A stretch of 64,000 bases of DNA from contig NZ_JABBPK010000001.1 of assembly GCF_012933555.1 (NCBI RefSeq), positions 1,776,001-1,840,000 of the forward strand. The letters are read 5' to 3'. The DNA is from Niallia alba (GTDB lineage Bacteria; Bacillota; Bacilli; Bacillales; Cytobacillaceae). Under the pieces are notes generated by a model. That model saw only the letters and a program-made list of their open reading frames with translations, did no database searches and had not been told where the DNA came from. A program made the position numbers and the translations under genes. Below are positions 26,420-36,081 of the stretch, piece by piece. Within the stretch, counting starts at the first letter, position 1. Each line of letters opens with the position of its first letter.

Positions 26420-26455
26420 GAAGCTGCTAGGACTTTGTCTTGGTGGCTTTTTTTA
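26420..26455 (+). terminator. Terminator after the aldehyde dehydrogenase gene
   Basis: Imperfect stem aagc-taggac / gtcttg-gctt followed by seven T residues. Confidence 0.7.
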
Positions 26456-26516
26456 TGCTTGAAATTTCATGTATAATTTGCTTTTAGATAAAAAGGAATT
26501 TATTTTATATTTTTCG

Positions 26517-26543
26517 TGAACTTTTTCCCCAGTATAAAGTCTA
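26517..26543 (+). promoter_or_regulatory. ECF-sigma-type promoter (probable autoregulation)
   Basis: tgaacttttt (-35 like TGAAC-TTT) and agtcta (-10 like CGTCTA) with 17 nt between gaac and gtct, 30 nt before the sigma gene start. It fits the Bacillus ECF consensus (SigW/X/M/V). Confidence 0.6.
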
Positions 26544-26572
26544 ATGTATAGGAGAATAGAGGAGGTGATTAA

Positions 26573-27091
26573 TTGGAAGAGTTAGAGATTAGTAAGAAAG
26601 CTATTAAAGGAGATGATGATGCCTTTTTGGAAGTAATGCAATTATATAAAGAATCATTGCTAAGAGCTGCTTTAGCATTTTTAAAAGATGAAGATGCGGC
26701 AATAGAAGCATTGCAGGAAGTAACCTATCGAGCTTATAAAAAGATACATACCATTAAAGAGCCAGCCTATTTAAAAACATGGCTAACAAGAATTATGATC
26801 AATTATTGTCAAGATCAAGTAAAGAGATCCAACAGAGTTATTTCTGATAACCAAGTATATGATATATCTGTTTACCAAGACCAATCCTTGATTGAACTAA
26901 AGGAAGCCCTTGAATTGTTATCTAATGAAGATCAGCAATTAATCTATTTGAAATATTTTCAAAATACGAAGATCAAAGAAATTGCCGCAATGGAAAAAAT
27001 ACCAGAAGGAACCGTAAAGTCTCGATTACATAAAGTACTGAAAACATTAAGGCTATATTTTAAGGAGAAAGGAGAGAGTGATCATGTATGA
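26573..27091 (+). CDS. ECF RNA polymerase sigma factor
   Basis: A 172-residue sigma-70 family group 4 factor with only region 2 (about 20-85, including the AFLKDEDAAIEALQEVTYRAYKK-like helix) and region 4 (about 115-165). Region 4 has the helix-turn-helix TKIKEIAAMEKIPEGTVKSRLH. The start is TTG 26573 with a very strong GGAGGTGATT. It overlaps the start of the anti-sigma gene. The ECF-like promoter just upstream suggests it drives its own operon, most likely under envelope stress. Confidence 0.9.
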   Translation: MEELEISKKAIKGDDDAFLEVMQLYKESLLRAALAFLKDEDAAIEALQEVTYRAYKKIHTIKEPAYLKTWLTRIMINYCQDQVKRSNRVISDNQVYDISVYQDQSLIELKEALELLSNEDQQLIYLKYFQNTKIKEIAAMEKIPEGTVKSRLHKVLKTLRLYFKEKGESDHV

Positions 27092-28394
27092 ACAAGAGGA
27101 ACAAAGTTTGTCTAAATTAAAGAATGACTTAAAAAAAATAAGTTTACCGATCGAAAAAGCCGATGAAGCCATTTTAAGTGGATTTTTAAAAGCTAAGCGA
27201 GAAAAAAATCTGGTTAAGAAAAAACAAAAACGATTAGTAGGGCTTGCGATTGCTGCCATTATTATCATTTTCTTTGTAACTTCCATTCGAATATCCCCAA
27301 CTTTTGCAAATGCTCTCTCAACAATCCCTGGGATGGAATGGATGATTGGTTTTATTGAACAAGATAAAGGCTTTTCCGCCATTATAGAAAATGATTATTA
27401 TCAAAAGGTAGATGTTTCTGAGACAAAAGGAGATTTGACGTTAACGATAGATGGAGTAATTATGGATGAATCAGGAATGAATGTATTTTATACGTTGAAA
27501 TCGACAAAGCCACTAACTGGCGGAGAGATAAAGTATATTAATCTCCTAAATAAAGAAGAATTTCCTGAGCATTCACGTAGCTATAATGTATATTTTCCTG
27601 ATGATATTCAAAATGAATTTCAAGATATGGTTGAGTACCAATTTGTAAACTCTTTTTCTTTTGAGGAATTAACGTTTAACTTTGAATTAGTTACAGTAAT
27701 GGACAATCAAGAAATAAAATTTCTGATTCCTTTTGAACTCAAGGAAAATGTAAAGAAGAATATAACTTATCCAATAAACCAGGTTGTGGAAGTGGAGAAT
27801 CAAAAAATCACGATAGAAGAAATTATCGTGTACCCATTACGAATTGGAGTGAAGGTAGCATTTGATCCTGCTAATACAAAAGAAATTTTGGGATTTGAAG
27901 ATATGCGGTTGGAAAATGAAAAAGAAGAAGTTTGGAGTTCTATTAAAAACGGAACTGTAATGAGGCATATAAGTGAAAATGAGAAAACATTTTATTTGCA
28001 GTCTAATTATTTTGAAAAAACGAAGGAAATTTATTTGTGTATAAATAAGTTGATGGCAATTGATAAGGAAGACGCGATGGTTATTGTAGACACGGAAGCA
28101 AGTAAATTAATAAAAAGTCCGAAAGACGGTAAGCTTAAATTAGGAAAAACTTCTGAGAATCAAATAGAATTTTATATGGAATCGAATTCAGAAAATCATT
28201 TTAGTCTCTTTAGTTATGCAATAGATGCTGATGGAAAAGAACTCTCAATATCTACTGAACTAATGACAAGTACCAATAATGAAAAGAGATGGGAGTTACA
28301 TTTAGAAAACACTGTTTATAAAAATCCTTTACGTCTTGAATTATTCGCTTACCCTAATTACATCGAAGGGGATGTAAAGATAGAAGTAAAATAA
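27084..28394 (+). CDS. DUF4179 membrane anti-sigma factor
   Basis: A 436-residue protein. It has a short cytoplasmic N-terminal part (about 1-45, the sigma-binding segment), one membrane helix (about 46-66), and a large extracytoplasmic domain with the DUF4179 start ISPTFANALSTIPGMEWMIGFI. DUF4179 proteins are usually encoded directly behind ECF sigma factors and act as their cognate anti-sigma. The ATG at 27084 is preferred to the in-frame GTG 27078 by spacing from AAAGGAG, and the gene overlaps the sigma gene by 8 nt. A terminator closes the two-gene operon. Confidence 0.85.
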   Translation: MYEQEEQSLSKLKNDLKKISLPIEKADEAILSGFLKAKREKNLVKKKQKRLVGLAIAAIIIIFFVTSIRISPTFANALSTIPGMEWMIGFIEQDKGFSAIIENDYYQKVDVSETKGDLTLTIDGVIMDESGMNVFYTLKSTKPLTGGEIKYINLLNKEEFPEHSRSYNVYFPDDIQNEFQDMVEYQFVNSFSFEELTFNFELVTVMDNQEIKFLIPFELKENVKKNITYPINQVVEVENQKITIEEIIVYPLRIGVKVAFDPANTKEILGFEDMRLENEKEEVWSSIKNGTVMRHISENEKTFYLQSNYFEKTKEIYLCINKLMAIDKEDAMVIVDTEASKLIKSPKDGKLKLGKTSENQIEFYMESNSENHFSLFSYAIDADGKELSISTELMTSTNNEKRWELHLENTVYKNPLRLELFAYPNYIEGDVKIEVK

Positions 28395-28400
28395 GCTGCA

Positions 28401-28448
28401 TGCTTTGGTAGTGGTATTCATCATACCATTACCAAAGCACACGTTTTT
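28401..28448 (+). terminator. Terminator of the sigma/anti-sigma operon
   Basis: tgctttggtagtggtat / ataccattaccaaagca stem, then cacacgttttttt. Confidence 0.85.
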
Positions 28449-28452
28449 TTAT

Positions 28453-28466
28453 TGTAAGCGTTACAT
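28453..28466. promoter_or_regulatory. CcpA (cre)-like site
   Basis: tgtaagcgttacat matches the cre core TGTAAGCG, though the second half is one base shorter than consensus. It lies 50 nt before the LacI-family gene. Confidence 0.45.
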
Positions 28467-28486
28467 TTTTGTGTTAAAGTAAAGTT

Positions 28487-28502
28487 ACGTAAACGTTTAC
28501 GT
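28487..28502. promoter_or_regulatory. Operator 1 for the LacI-family regulator
   Basis: Perfect 16-bp palindrome acgtaaacgtttacgt, 14 nt before the regulator start. An identical copy lies before the glucosidase gene at 29540. The central CG palindrome is typical of LacI-family operators. Confidence 0.75.
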
Positions 28503-28516
28503 GAAGGGTGAAATAA

Positions 28517-29524
28517 ATGACGATAACAATTAAAGACATAGCAAAAGTCGCCAATGTGTCCACAGCAACTGTTTCAAGAGTTTTAAATGGAGCAGGTGGT
28601 TACAATGAAGAGACAAAGAAGAAAATCCTGCAAATGGCAGAAGAGCTAGGCTATCGGAGAAATGAAATGGCGAGAAGCTTAGTGAAAAAATCTAGTAATT
28701 TAATTGGTATTATCATGCCAAACGTGTCAACCATCTTTTATGCTGATATTGTAAATGGGATGGAGAAGGTAGCGCAATGTCATGGCTTTAGTGTCATTCT
28801 TTCCCATGCTGGGGAGAAAGGTAATCGATTAATTGATTGCTTAAAAATGCTAGAAGAAAGAAAAGTGGATGGGCTTGTTCTTGTATCTATCCCACTAACC
28901 GAGGAGCAAATTCAAGCTATTGAATCATTGAGTATCCCTTATGTGCTATTGTCTACAGATACACAAAATAAACAAATACCTTTTATTAAAGTAGATGATT
29001 TTGAAGCTTCCTATGCTGCTACAAAGTATCTAATTGACCATGGACATCGAAAAATTGGCTTGGCAGGTGTGGATTACGCTGATCGAGTAGCTGGGATTCC
29101 GAGGATAGAAGGATATAAAAAGGCATTAATGGATCACGGATTAAGTATTTCGGCTAACTACATAAAAGCAGGAGATTATAGTTTTTCTGCCGGAAAAGAA
29201 GCTCTCTATGCTTTCCATGCTGAAAAGGCTGGAATAACAGCTGTGTTTTGTGTAAGTGATGAAGTAGCACTTGGTGTTATTTCAGCAGCCTTTGACTTAG
29301 GGATAAAAATACCAGAGGAACTTTCCGTCATAGGCTACGATAATACGAGAGTTGCCGAAATGGCTGTACCTCCATTAACAACGATTGAACAACCATTTCA
29401 ATTAATGGGAGAAAAGGGCTGCTTGAAAGTGATTGAGGCTATTCAGCAAAAAGTAGAAGTGAAAACAGAAAGGATGCCATTTCGATTAGTAGAAAGGGCG
29501 TCTGTAATAAATAGGATGGAGTAA
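28517..29524 (+). CDS. LacI-family transcriptional regulator
   Basis: A 335-residue regulator. The N-terminal helix-turn-helix reads TIKDIAKVANVSTATVSRVLNG, followed by the hinge region and a periplasmic-binding-protein-like sugar sensor domain (about 60-335, with SVIGYDNTRVAE near the end). The identical palindromes in front of this gene and the downstream alpha-glucosidase indicate negative autoregulation and control of that gene. The effector is probably an alpha-glucoside or a product of the glucosidase. Confidence 0.9.
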   Translation: MTITIKDIAKVANVSTATVSRVLNGAGGYNEETKKKILQMAEELGYRRNEMARSLVKKSSNLIGIIMPNVSTIFYADIVNGMEKVAQCHGFSVILSHAGEKGNRLIDCLKMLEERKVDGLVLVSIPLTEEQIQAIESLSIPYVLLSTDTQNKQIPFIKVDDFEASYAATKYLIDHGHRKIGLAGVDYADRVAGIPRIEGYKKALMDHGLSISANYIKAGDYSFSAGKEALYAFHAEKAGITAVFCVSDEVALGVISAAFDLGIKIPEELSVIGYDNTRVAEMAVPPLTTIEQPFQLMGEKGCLKVIEAIQQKVEVKTERMPFRLVERASVINRME

Positions 29525-29539
29525 AATTTTTTAAACTTT

Positions 29540-29555
29540 ACGTAAACGTTTACGT
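29540..29555. promoter_or_regulatory. Operator 2 for the LacI-family regulator
   Basis: acgtaaacgtttacgt, identical to 28487-28502, 35 nt before the alpha-glucosidase start. Confidence 0.75.
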
Positions 29556-29574
29556 TCAGAATATATTTTCATAG

Positions 29575-31215
<1,641 letters not shown>

Positions 31216-31230
31216 TCGAAAACATTACGG

Positions 31231-31275
31231 AAGCTGTCAACATCATCGATAAGTGAGATATTGACAGCTTTTTTT
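31231..31275 (+). terminator. Terminator after the alpha-glucosidase gene
   Basis: aagctgtcaa / ttgacagctt stem with a 20-nt loop, then tttttatttt. Confidence 0.85.
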
Positions 31276-31368
31276 ATTTTCTCTAGAAAAAATAAAAAAA
31301 ATATTATCAATTCTGATAAAATAAAGTAAGATATAGTTGGGGATTAGTTAATAGGGTAAACAAACTAT

Positions 31369-31382
31369 TGAAAGCGTTTCAA
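31369..31382. promoter_or_regulatory. cre-like / LacI-family site before galM
   Basis: tgaaagcgtttcaa, similar to the site at 28453 and to CcpA sites (13-bp variant), about 95 nt before galM. Confidence 0.5.
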
Positions 31383-31477
31383 TATATGTTCATTTAAAAA
31401 CATGGAAATGAAGGCGATTTCAAATTAGAAGTGGGAAAATAAGAGAGAAAGAATGATTATTAGAAGGAGTGATTAAT

Positions 31478-32530
31478 ATGAATTATAGTCAAAGATCAAT
31501 GGGAGAAGTAAACGGAGCAAAGATAACAGAATATACTTTTACGAATAACAATGGAATGAGTTTCTCTAGTATGAATTATGGCTGCATTATCACGAAAATT
31601 ATAGTTCCAGATAAGGAAGGAAACAAGGAAAATGTTGTGCTTGGCTTTGAAACATTAGAGGAGTATAGACAGTATCCAGGTCCTTATTTAGGGGCGATTG
31701 TTGGGCGCGTTGCAGGAAGAATTAATCGTGGTCAATTCGAACTTAATGGAAAAGAGTATCGATTAAATACAAATACTCCTCCTAATCACTTACATGGGGG
31801 AAATGTTGGTTGGAGTGAAGTAGTCTTTGATTCTTCTATTGTAGAAGAGGAAGGGGCAATTGGAATTCGCTATACATATCATAGTCCAGATGGAGAAGAA
31901 GGTTATCCAGGTAATTTTGACTTTACTGTAGATTATTTACTGACTAATGAGAATGAAATAGTCCTAACATACCACGGAAAAACAGACAAAGAAACACCTG
32001 TAACAGTGACCAATCATTCCTATTTTAATTTAAGTGGGAATAATAAAAGAGATATAACTAATCATGAACTAATTGCTGATGTTGATCGTTTCTTAGAACT
32101 AGATGAAGGATTTATTCCAACAGGAAAAATGGTACATACAGAAAATACACCATTTGATTTTTCGGAAGGAAAGCTGTTGAAAGCAGGAATTGATAATGAT
32201 TTTGACCAAAATACTTTAGTAGGTAATGGATATGACCATCCCCTTATTTTCTCTGAAGAAGGATCCCATTCTGCTATTTTAAGAGATAAAGAGAGTGGAA
32301 GAGAAATGTCTTTAGTAACGAATCAGCCTGCACTCATTCTTTATTCAGGTAACCAATTAGAAGATAAATATGATTTTAATGGCGTAACGGGAAGAAAATA
32401 CTTAGGAGTATGTTTAGAAACACAAGGATTTCCCGACGCAATTAACCATCCTGAATTTCCATCCGTTGTTTTAAAACCTGAAGAAACATATCATGCTGAA
32501 ACGAAATTGAAATTTCGAGTAACAGAATAA
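31478..32530 (+). CDS. galM: Aldose 1-epimerase (mutarotase)
   Basis: Interconverts alpha and beta anomers of aldohexoses. The 350-residue length is typical. Family segments: YGCIITKI near the start, then YLGAIVGRVAGRI and NHLHGG (the catalytic histidine region). VTVTNHSYFNL holds the second catalytic histidine, and FVCLETQ-like GVCLETQGFPDA holds the catalytic glutamate. ATG 31478 is chosen over GTG 31469 because AAGGAG is 8 nt before it. Own promoter region with a cre-like site, own terminator. It could process glucose released by the neighbouring glucosidase. Confidence 0.92.
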   Translation: MNYSQRSMGEVNGAKITEYTFTNNNGMSFSSMNYGCIITKIIVPDKEGNKENVVLGFETLEEYRQYPGPYLGAIVGRVAGRINRGQFELNGKEYRLNTNTPPNHLHGGNVGWSEVVFDSSIVEEEGAIGIRYTYHSPDGEEGYPGNFDFTVDYLLTNENEIVLTYHGKTDKETPVTVTNHSYFNLSGNNKRDITNHELIADVDRFLELDEGFIPTGKMVHTENTPFDFSEGKLLKAGIDNDFDQNTLVGNGYDHPLIFSEEGSHSAILRDKESGREMSLVTNQPALILYSGNQLEDKYDFNGVTGRKYLGVCLETQGFPDAINHPEFPSVVLKPEETYHAETKLKFRVTE

Positions 32531-32548
32531 AAGAATAGGCATAAATAC

Positions 32549-32592
32549 AAAAATAGGAAAAAATCATCATGATGGTTTTTTCCTATTTTTGT
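32549..32592 (+). terminator. Terminator after galM
   Basis: aaaaataggaaaaaatcatc / gatggttttttcctattttt, a long symmetrical hairpin that could work on both strands. Confidence 0.85.
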
Positions 32593-33113
32593 GGATAGAA
32601 AGATCTTAATAATGGCAAAAACCACTAATTCAACCTAATGGCTACTGCCTTAAAAATCATGAACCCAAACCTTATGAAATAAAAAGAAGTAAATATTGTC
32701 TCTGTATATAGCAAAATAACGTTAATGTAAGTGCAATTTTTACTATAATAAAAAGAAAATAAGAGGAGAGAGGTGAAAGGCAAAGAGTGTAAGCGCAGAA
32801 GTTAAGACTTCCGATATAGCAAAAACAAGTATGGGAAGGAATTGCATTATTCGGCATAAAGGGGTAAAAGGATGCCTCTCCATTAAAGGAATTATATAGG
32901 TAGATAAATCTATGAATAAGTATGGAATTGTACGATTATTGCTTTTCTTGAAGGAGAATTCAACTATTAAACAGAAACTAATAATTGGGCAATTAGAAAA
33001 CATTGGTTAAAAAGTAGTCTTCTTCACCCTCTCAGCCCATTTTATTCAATGAAGCAGTAGTTTGCGTATTAATTAAGATAGTTTTTTTTTGTTAAAAACA
33101 AGGAGGAGATTCA
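32593..33113. other. 520-bp region without a supported gene
   Basis: Minus-strand open frames here look random. On the plus strand a protein-like frame (about 32785-33010) is broken by a stop at 32900 and ends ...LLLFLKENSTIKQKLIIGQLENIG. It could be a decayed gene, but I recognise no family. tgtaagcgca at 32789 resembles half of a cre site. The promoter of the rhamnose mutarotase gene must lie near the right end. Confidence 0.4.
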
Positions 33114-33428
33114 ATGAAAAGAATAGCATCTATTATGTTTATTAAACCCGGATATGAAAACGAATACAAAAATAGGCATGATGAACTTTGGCCAGAAATG
33201 GAGGAAGCGTTGAAACAGCATGGTGCCACCAATTATTCTATTTACCTTCATCGTGAATCGCAAGTGTTATTTGCTTATTTAGAAGTAGCGGATGAAGAGA
33301 CATATGAACTTATCTCCCAAACAGCAATATGCAGAAAATGGTGGAAATACATGGCGCCAATAATGGAAACAAATGAAGATTATAGTCCTGTAACCCATAA
33401 ATTAGAAGAAGTTTTTCATTTAGACTAA
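33114..33428 (+). CDS. rhaM: L-rhamnose mutarotase
   Basis: A 104-residue member of the RhaM/YiiL family, which interconverts alpha and beta L-rhamnopyranose. Typical features are [28 protein letters not shown] (containing the catalytic histidine in NRHDELW), NYSIYLH and the C-terminal [16 protein letters not shown]. The start has AAGGAGGAG. None of the other rhamnose genes (rhaA, rhaB, rhaD) is nearby. It lies upstream of a GH88 enzyme, so it may serve rhamnose released from uronic-acid-containing polysaccharides. Confidence 0.9.
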   Translation: MKRIASIMFIKPGYENEYKNRHDELWPEMEEALKQHGATNYSIYLHRESQVLFAYLEVADEETYELISQTAICRKWWKYMAPIMETNEDYSPVTHKLEEVFHLD

Positions 33429-33764
33429 GCAGAAAATTATCCATGAAGGGGAACGGATTATGAGAGCTGAAATTTGAGGGAAATCTGGAGTAATTTACAA
33501 TGGATTATTCAAAGGAAAAAAATGTAGTAGTATGGAAAAAAACTACACAAAATAAATAATGATTTATAAAAGGAATAGCAATAAGAGTAAAATTATTTCG
33601 AGAAGTAGTAAAGATTGTACATTGTTGATAGGTAATGAAATTCCTATAATGAGAGTATAGTAACCATAGAGAAAGAGAGGGCTTATTAACATTTTTTCTA
33701 AAAATGAAAACCTTTTCTTTTTTTGGAGTTGGCTGATTCGAATAAAAGGAGTTGTGCAATTATA
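33429..33764. other. AT-rich spacer before the GH88 gene
   Basis: No gene supported on either strand; minus-strand open frames here are low-complexity. AAGGAG at 33748 is the ribosome binding site of the next gene. No terminator or operator stands out. Confidence 0.4.
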
Positions 33765-34901
33765 ATGAGTGATAACGAAAAATGGCTTGAAGAAGCTTGG
33801 GAGTTTGTAATAGAGAAAACAACTCGAAATAATGAAACGATTGGTGCGAATTTTCCACATGCAAGTGTAGACAAGAAATATGTATTGGAAGATCCTGAAT
33901 GGTGGACTGCTGGTTTCTGGCCAGGACTTTTATGGCAGGTATATCAAGAAAATAAGGATGACGCACTTAGAAAAACGGCAGAACAGTGTGAAGCGAACTT
34001 GGATTATTTATTGTCTGATTCAGAAAAATTAGATCATGATATGGGGTTTATGTGGACGCTGACGAGTCTAGCAAATTATAAACTTACTGGTAATAAGGAA
34101 TCAAGAAGAAGAGGTTTATTAGCAGCCAATTTTTTATTAGGTAGATTTAATGCACAGGGCAATTATATTCGTGCATGGAATGCTTGGTCAAAGAAGGAGG
34201 ATAACCGAGGCGTTGCAATAATTGATTGCATGATGAATCTTCCATTGTTATATTGGGCTTCAGAAGAAACTGGGGACCCGCGTTTCAAAATAGCTGCCGA
34301 AAAGCATGCAGAAACTGTTAAAAAGCATTTTATTCAGCCAGATGGTTCTGTGCATCATATTGTTGTCTTTGATCCAGAAACAGGCGAAGTAGTAGATAAG
34401 CTTGGTGGTCAAGGCTATGCACCAGATAGTGCTTGGTCAAGAGGAACTGCTTGGGCATTATATGGTTTGACTCTTTCCTATTTGCATACTAATAATATAG
34501 AATTTTTATATGCGGCAAAATCAGTTTCCCATTTCTTTCTTTCTAATCTTCGTCCAAATGAATGTCCAGCTTGGGATTTTCGTATTCCTGAAGACGGAGA
34601 AAAACGATATTCCTACCCTGATTCATCGGCAGGTTCGATTGCAGCTTGTGGGTTACTCATGCTTGGGAAACTTGTAACTGATTTTGAAAAGCCAATATAT
34701 CAGGAGGCAGGAGCAAATTTATTAAAAACTCTCTACACTACTTGTGCTACAAAAGAAGACAAAGAAGAGGAAGGTTTACTAAATAACGGAACAAGTCATT
34801 TTCCAGAGCAAAAGAATGTGGATGTTCCTTTAATTTATGGAGACTATTTTTTTGTTGAGGCTCTTAACGTATTGCGGCAAAAGGATGTTTTATTTTGGTG
34901 A
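33765..34901 (+). CDS. Unsaturated glucuronyl hydrolase (GH88)
   Basis: Removes the 4,5-unsaturated uronic acid from oligosaccharides left by polysaccharide lyases. The 378-residue length matches the Bacillus sp. GL1 enzyme (377). The two catalytic aspartates are visible as HDMGF (Asp92) and AIIDCMMNLP (Asp154), with WWTAGFWPG early and the DSAWSRGTAWALYG segment in the barrel. There is no signal peptide, so it acts in the cytoplasm. ATG 33765 is preferred over TTG 33723 since AAGGAG lies between them. With the upstream rhamnose mutarotase it suggests catabolism of a rhamnose/uronate polymer, but no lyase or transporter is in the window. Confidence 0.9.
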   Translation: MSDNEKWLEEAWEFVIEKTTRNNETIGANFPHASVDKKYVLEDPEWWTAGFWPGLLWQVYQENKDDALRKTAEQCEANLDYLLSDSEKLDHDMGFMWTLTSLANYKLTGNKESRRRGLLAANFLLGRFNAQGNYIRAWNAWSKKEDNRGVAIIDCMMNLPLLYWASEETGDPRFKIAAEKHAETVKKHFIQPDGSVHHIVVFDPETGEVVDKLGGQGYAPDSAWSRGTAWALYGLTLSYLHTNNIEFLYAAKSVSHFFLSNLRPNECPAWDFRIPEDGEKRYSYPDSSAGSIAACGLLMLGKLVTDFEKPIYQEAGANLLKTLYTTCATKEDKEEEGLLNNGTSHFPEQKNVDVPLIYGDYFFVEALNVLRQKDVLFW

Positions 34902-34938
34902 TAATTAAGTGGGTATGAAGAGTATAAGTAACTTTGTT

Positions 34939-34971
34939 ATCAGTGGGAGTTAAATTCCCACTGATTTTTTG
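34939..34971 (+). terminator. Terminator after the GH88 gene
   Basis: atcagtggga-gttaaat-tcccactgat followed by six T residues. Confidence 0.85.
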
Positions 34972-35148
34972 TATTTATCCTTTATAGTAAGTAAATGCAA
35001 TATAAACTAGTTAGTATATTTCGTTTAAATGTAATCTTTTCTCAAGGGTCCTTCATAGTTCCGGGTCTTTTATATCCATTTAAAAAGTTGGCTTTTTCCA
35101 TTTTTTGATAAGTAAGAGTAGTTTGCTATAATTTTTCTAACAATATAG

Positions 35149-35173
35149 GTTTATGACGATTCTATCTGGGTAT
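35149..35173 (+). promoter_or_regulatory. Sigma-B promoter
   Basis: GTTTAT (35149-35154), 13-nt spacer, GGGTAT (35168-35173), an excellent match to the general-stress sigma-B consensus GTTTAA-N12-15-GGGTAT. It directs transcription toward the structured leader and the RsbW-like gene. Confidence 0.7.
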
Positions 35174-35179
35174 ATAATA

Positions 35180-35330
35180 CTATATAATTGATTAACTTCA
35201 TATTATGGAGAAAGATATAAAGGTAGAAAGCTTTGATTAATCAACTTATTTGGGCGCTTTGTTGATTATGAGCTACTAGCGCAACCGGCTAACCAAACTA
35301 TCCTTGTTTGTTTTGTTAGTCTTTTTTTAT
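35180..35330 (+). ncRNA. Candidate sigma-B-dependent small RNA or attenuated leader
   Basis: About 150 nt between the sigma-B promoter and an intrinsic terminator, with no plausible gene. It contains ttgattaatcaa, a gcgc...gcgc hairpin (35254-35282 area) and an imperfect terminator ggctaac/gttagtc plus seven T residues (35287-35328). If transcription reads through it becomes the 5' leader of the ATPase gene 150 nt downstream. I could not match it to a known riboswitch class. Confidence 0.45.
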
Positions 35331-35478
35331 GGACACAAAAGAGTCATATTTCTAATGAATGTTCAGTTCCAGCATCAATGTGCCGACAAACATCAAATCT
35401 TCGTTTCTTGTAAATATGTATTAACGATATTTGTCGATTATAAGGAGCTTGTGCTTTTCTAAAAATGGGGGGCAACAT

Positions 35479-35904
35479 ATGAGTGAACATATTAGCTATC
35501 AAACGATAGTAATACAGGATCATACAGAGAAAGAATGGAAAGATAAATTAAATAAGGATTTAAGAGATTGGTTGTCTGAGGATTTTATGCTTAGTGTGGG
35601 AATCGGTGAAGCTGTAAATAATGCTATTGAACATGGGGAGTTTCCTGTTATTTTAGAACTACAATATACAAAGCATACTGTCGATATGCGGATTAAAGAT
35701 CATGGAAAAGGATTTAATGTGGCAAAGAAATTTCATGATATCGAAAAATATGGTACAGAAAAGCTTTTGAGTGATATTGTGCTTGAGGAACGAGGAAGAG
35801 GTATTTTAATGATGATGAAAATCTTTCAAAAAGTGCACTATAATGAAAGAGGCAACGAAGTATTTTTATGGAGAGAAAGGAGGGAAAATGCAGAAGCCAT
35901 ATAA
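35479..35904 (+). CDS. RsbW/SpoIIAB-like ATP-binding protein
   Basis: A 141-residue GHKL ATPase of the anti-sigma-kinase type. The N-box is GIGEAVNNAIEHG, G1 is KDHGKGF and G2 is ERGRGILMM, with no dimerisation or sensor domain. ATG 35479 has a GGGGGG ribosome binding site; the open frame begins earlier at 35431 without one. Proteins like this phosphorylate STAS-domain antagonists or regulate phosphatases, but no STAS partner or sigma factor is adjacent. A sigma-B promoter upstream suggests a stress-induced switch. Confidence 0.8.
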   Translation: MSEHISYQTIVIQDHTEKEWKDKLNKDLRDWLSEDFMLSVGIGEAVNNAIEHGEFPVILELQYTKHTVDMRIKDHGKGFNVAKKFHDIEKYGTEKLLSDIVLEERGRGILMMMKIFQKVHYNERGNEVFLWRERRENAEAI

Positions 35905-35928
35905 TTGTAGAGAGAATGATTATTTTGT

Positions 35929-35960
35929 TAGGACTGTTCCTTTATGAGCAGTCCTATTTG
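35929..35960 (+). terminator. Terminator after the RsbW-like gene
   Basis: taggactg / cagtccta stem with a 12-nt loop, then a short T stretch. Confidence 0.65.
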
Positions 35961-36081
35961 CGTTTGGGTGAAATGAAATATTGTCATTTTTTTCTATAAT
36001 CTACTGATTTCTATAAATGAATCGTTTATTATTAGTATATTACGGTAAAAAAGTAGTTTGGGAGAGGGTAGGAATAACATC

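Noticed and set aside
32672-33003. Minus-strand open frames between galM and rhaM
   Set aside because: Low-complexity hydrophobic translations without ribosome sites or recognisable domains.
35220-35330. Known riboswitch (c-di-GMP, preQ1, fluoride or THF class) in the sigma-B leader
   Set aside because: The conserved core motifs of these classes are not present; only hairpins and a terminator can be supported.
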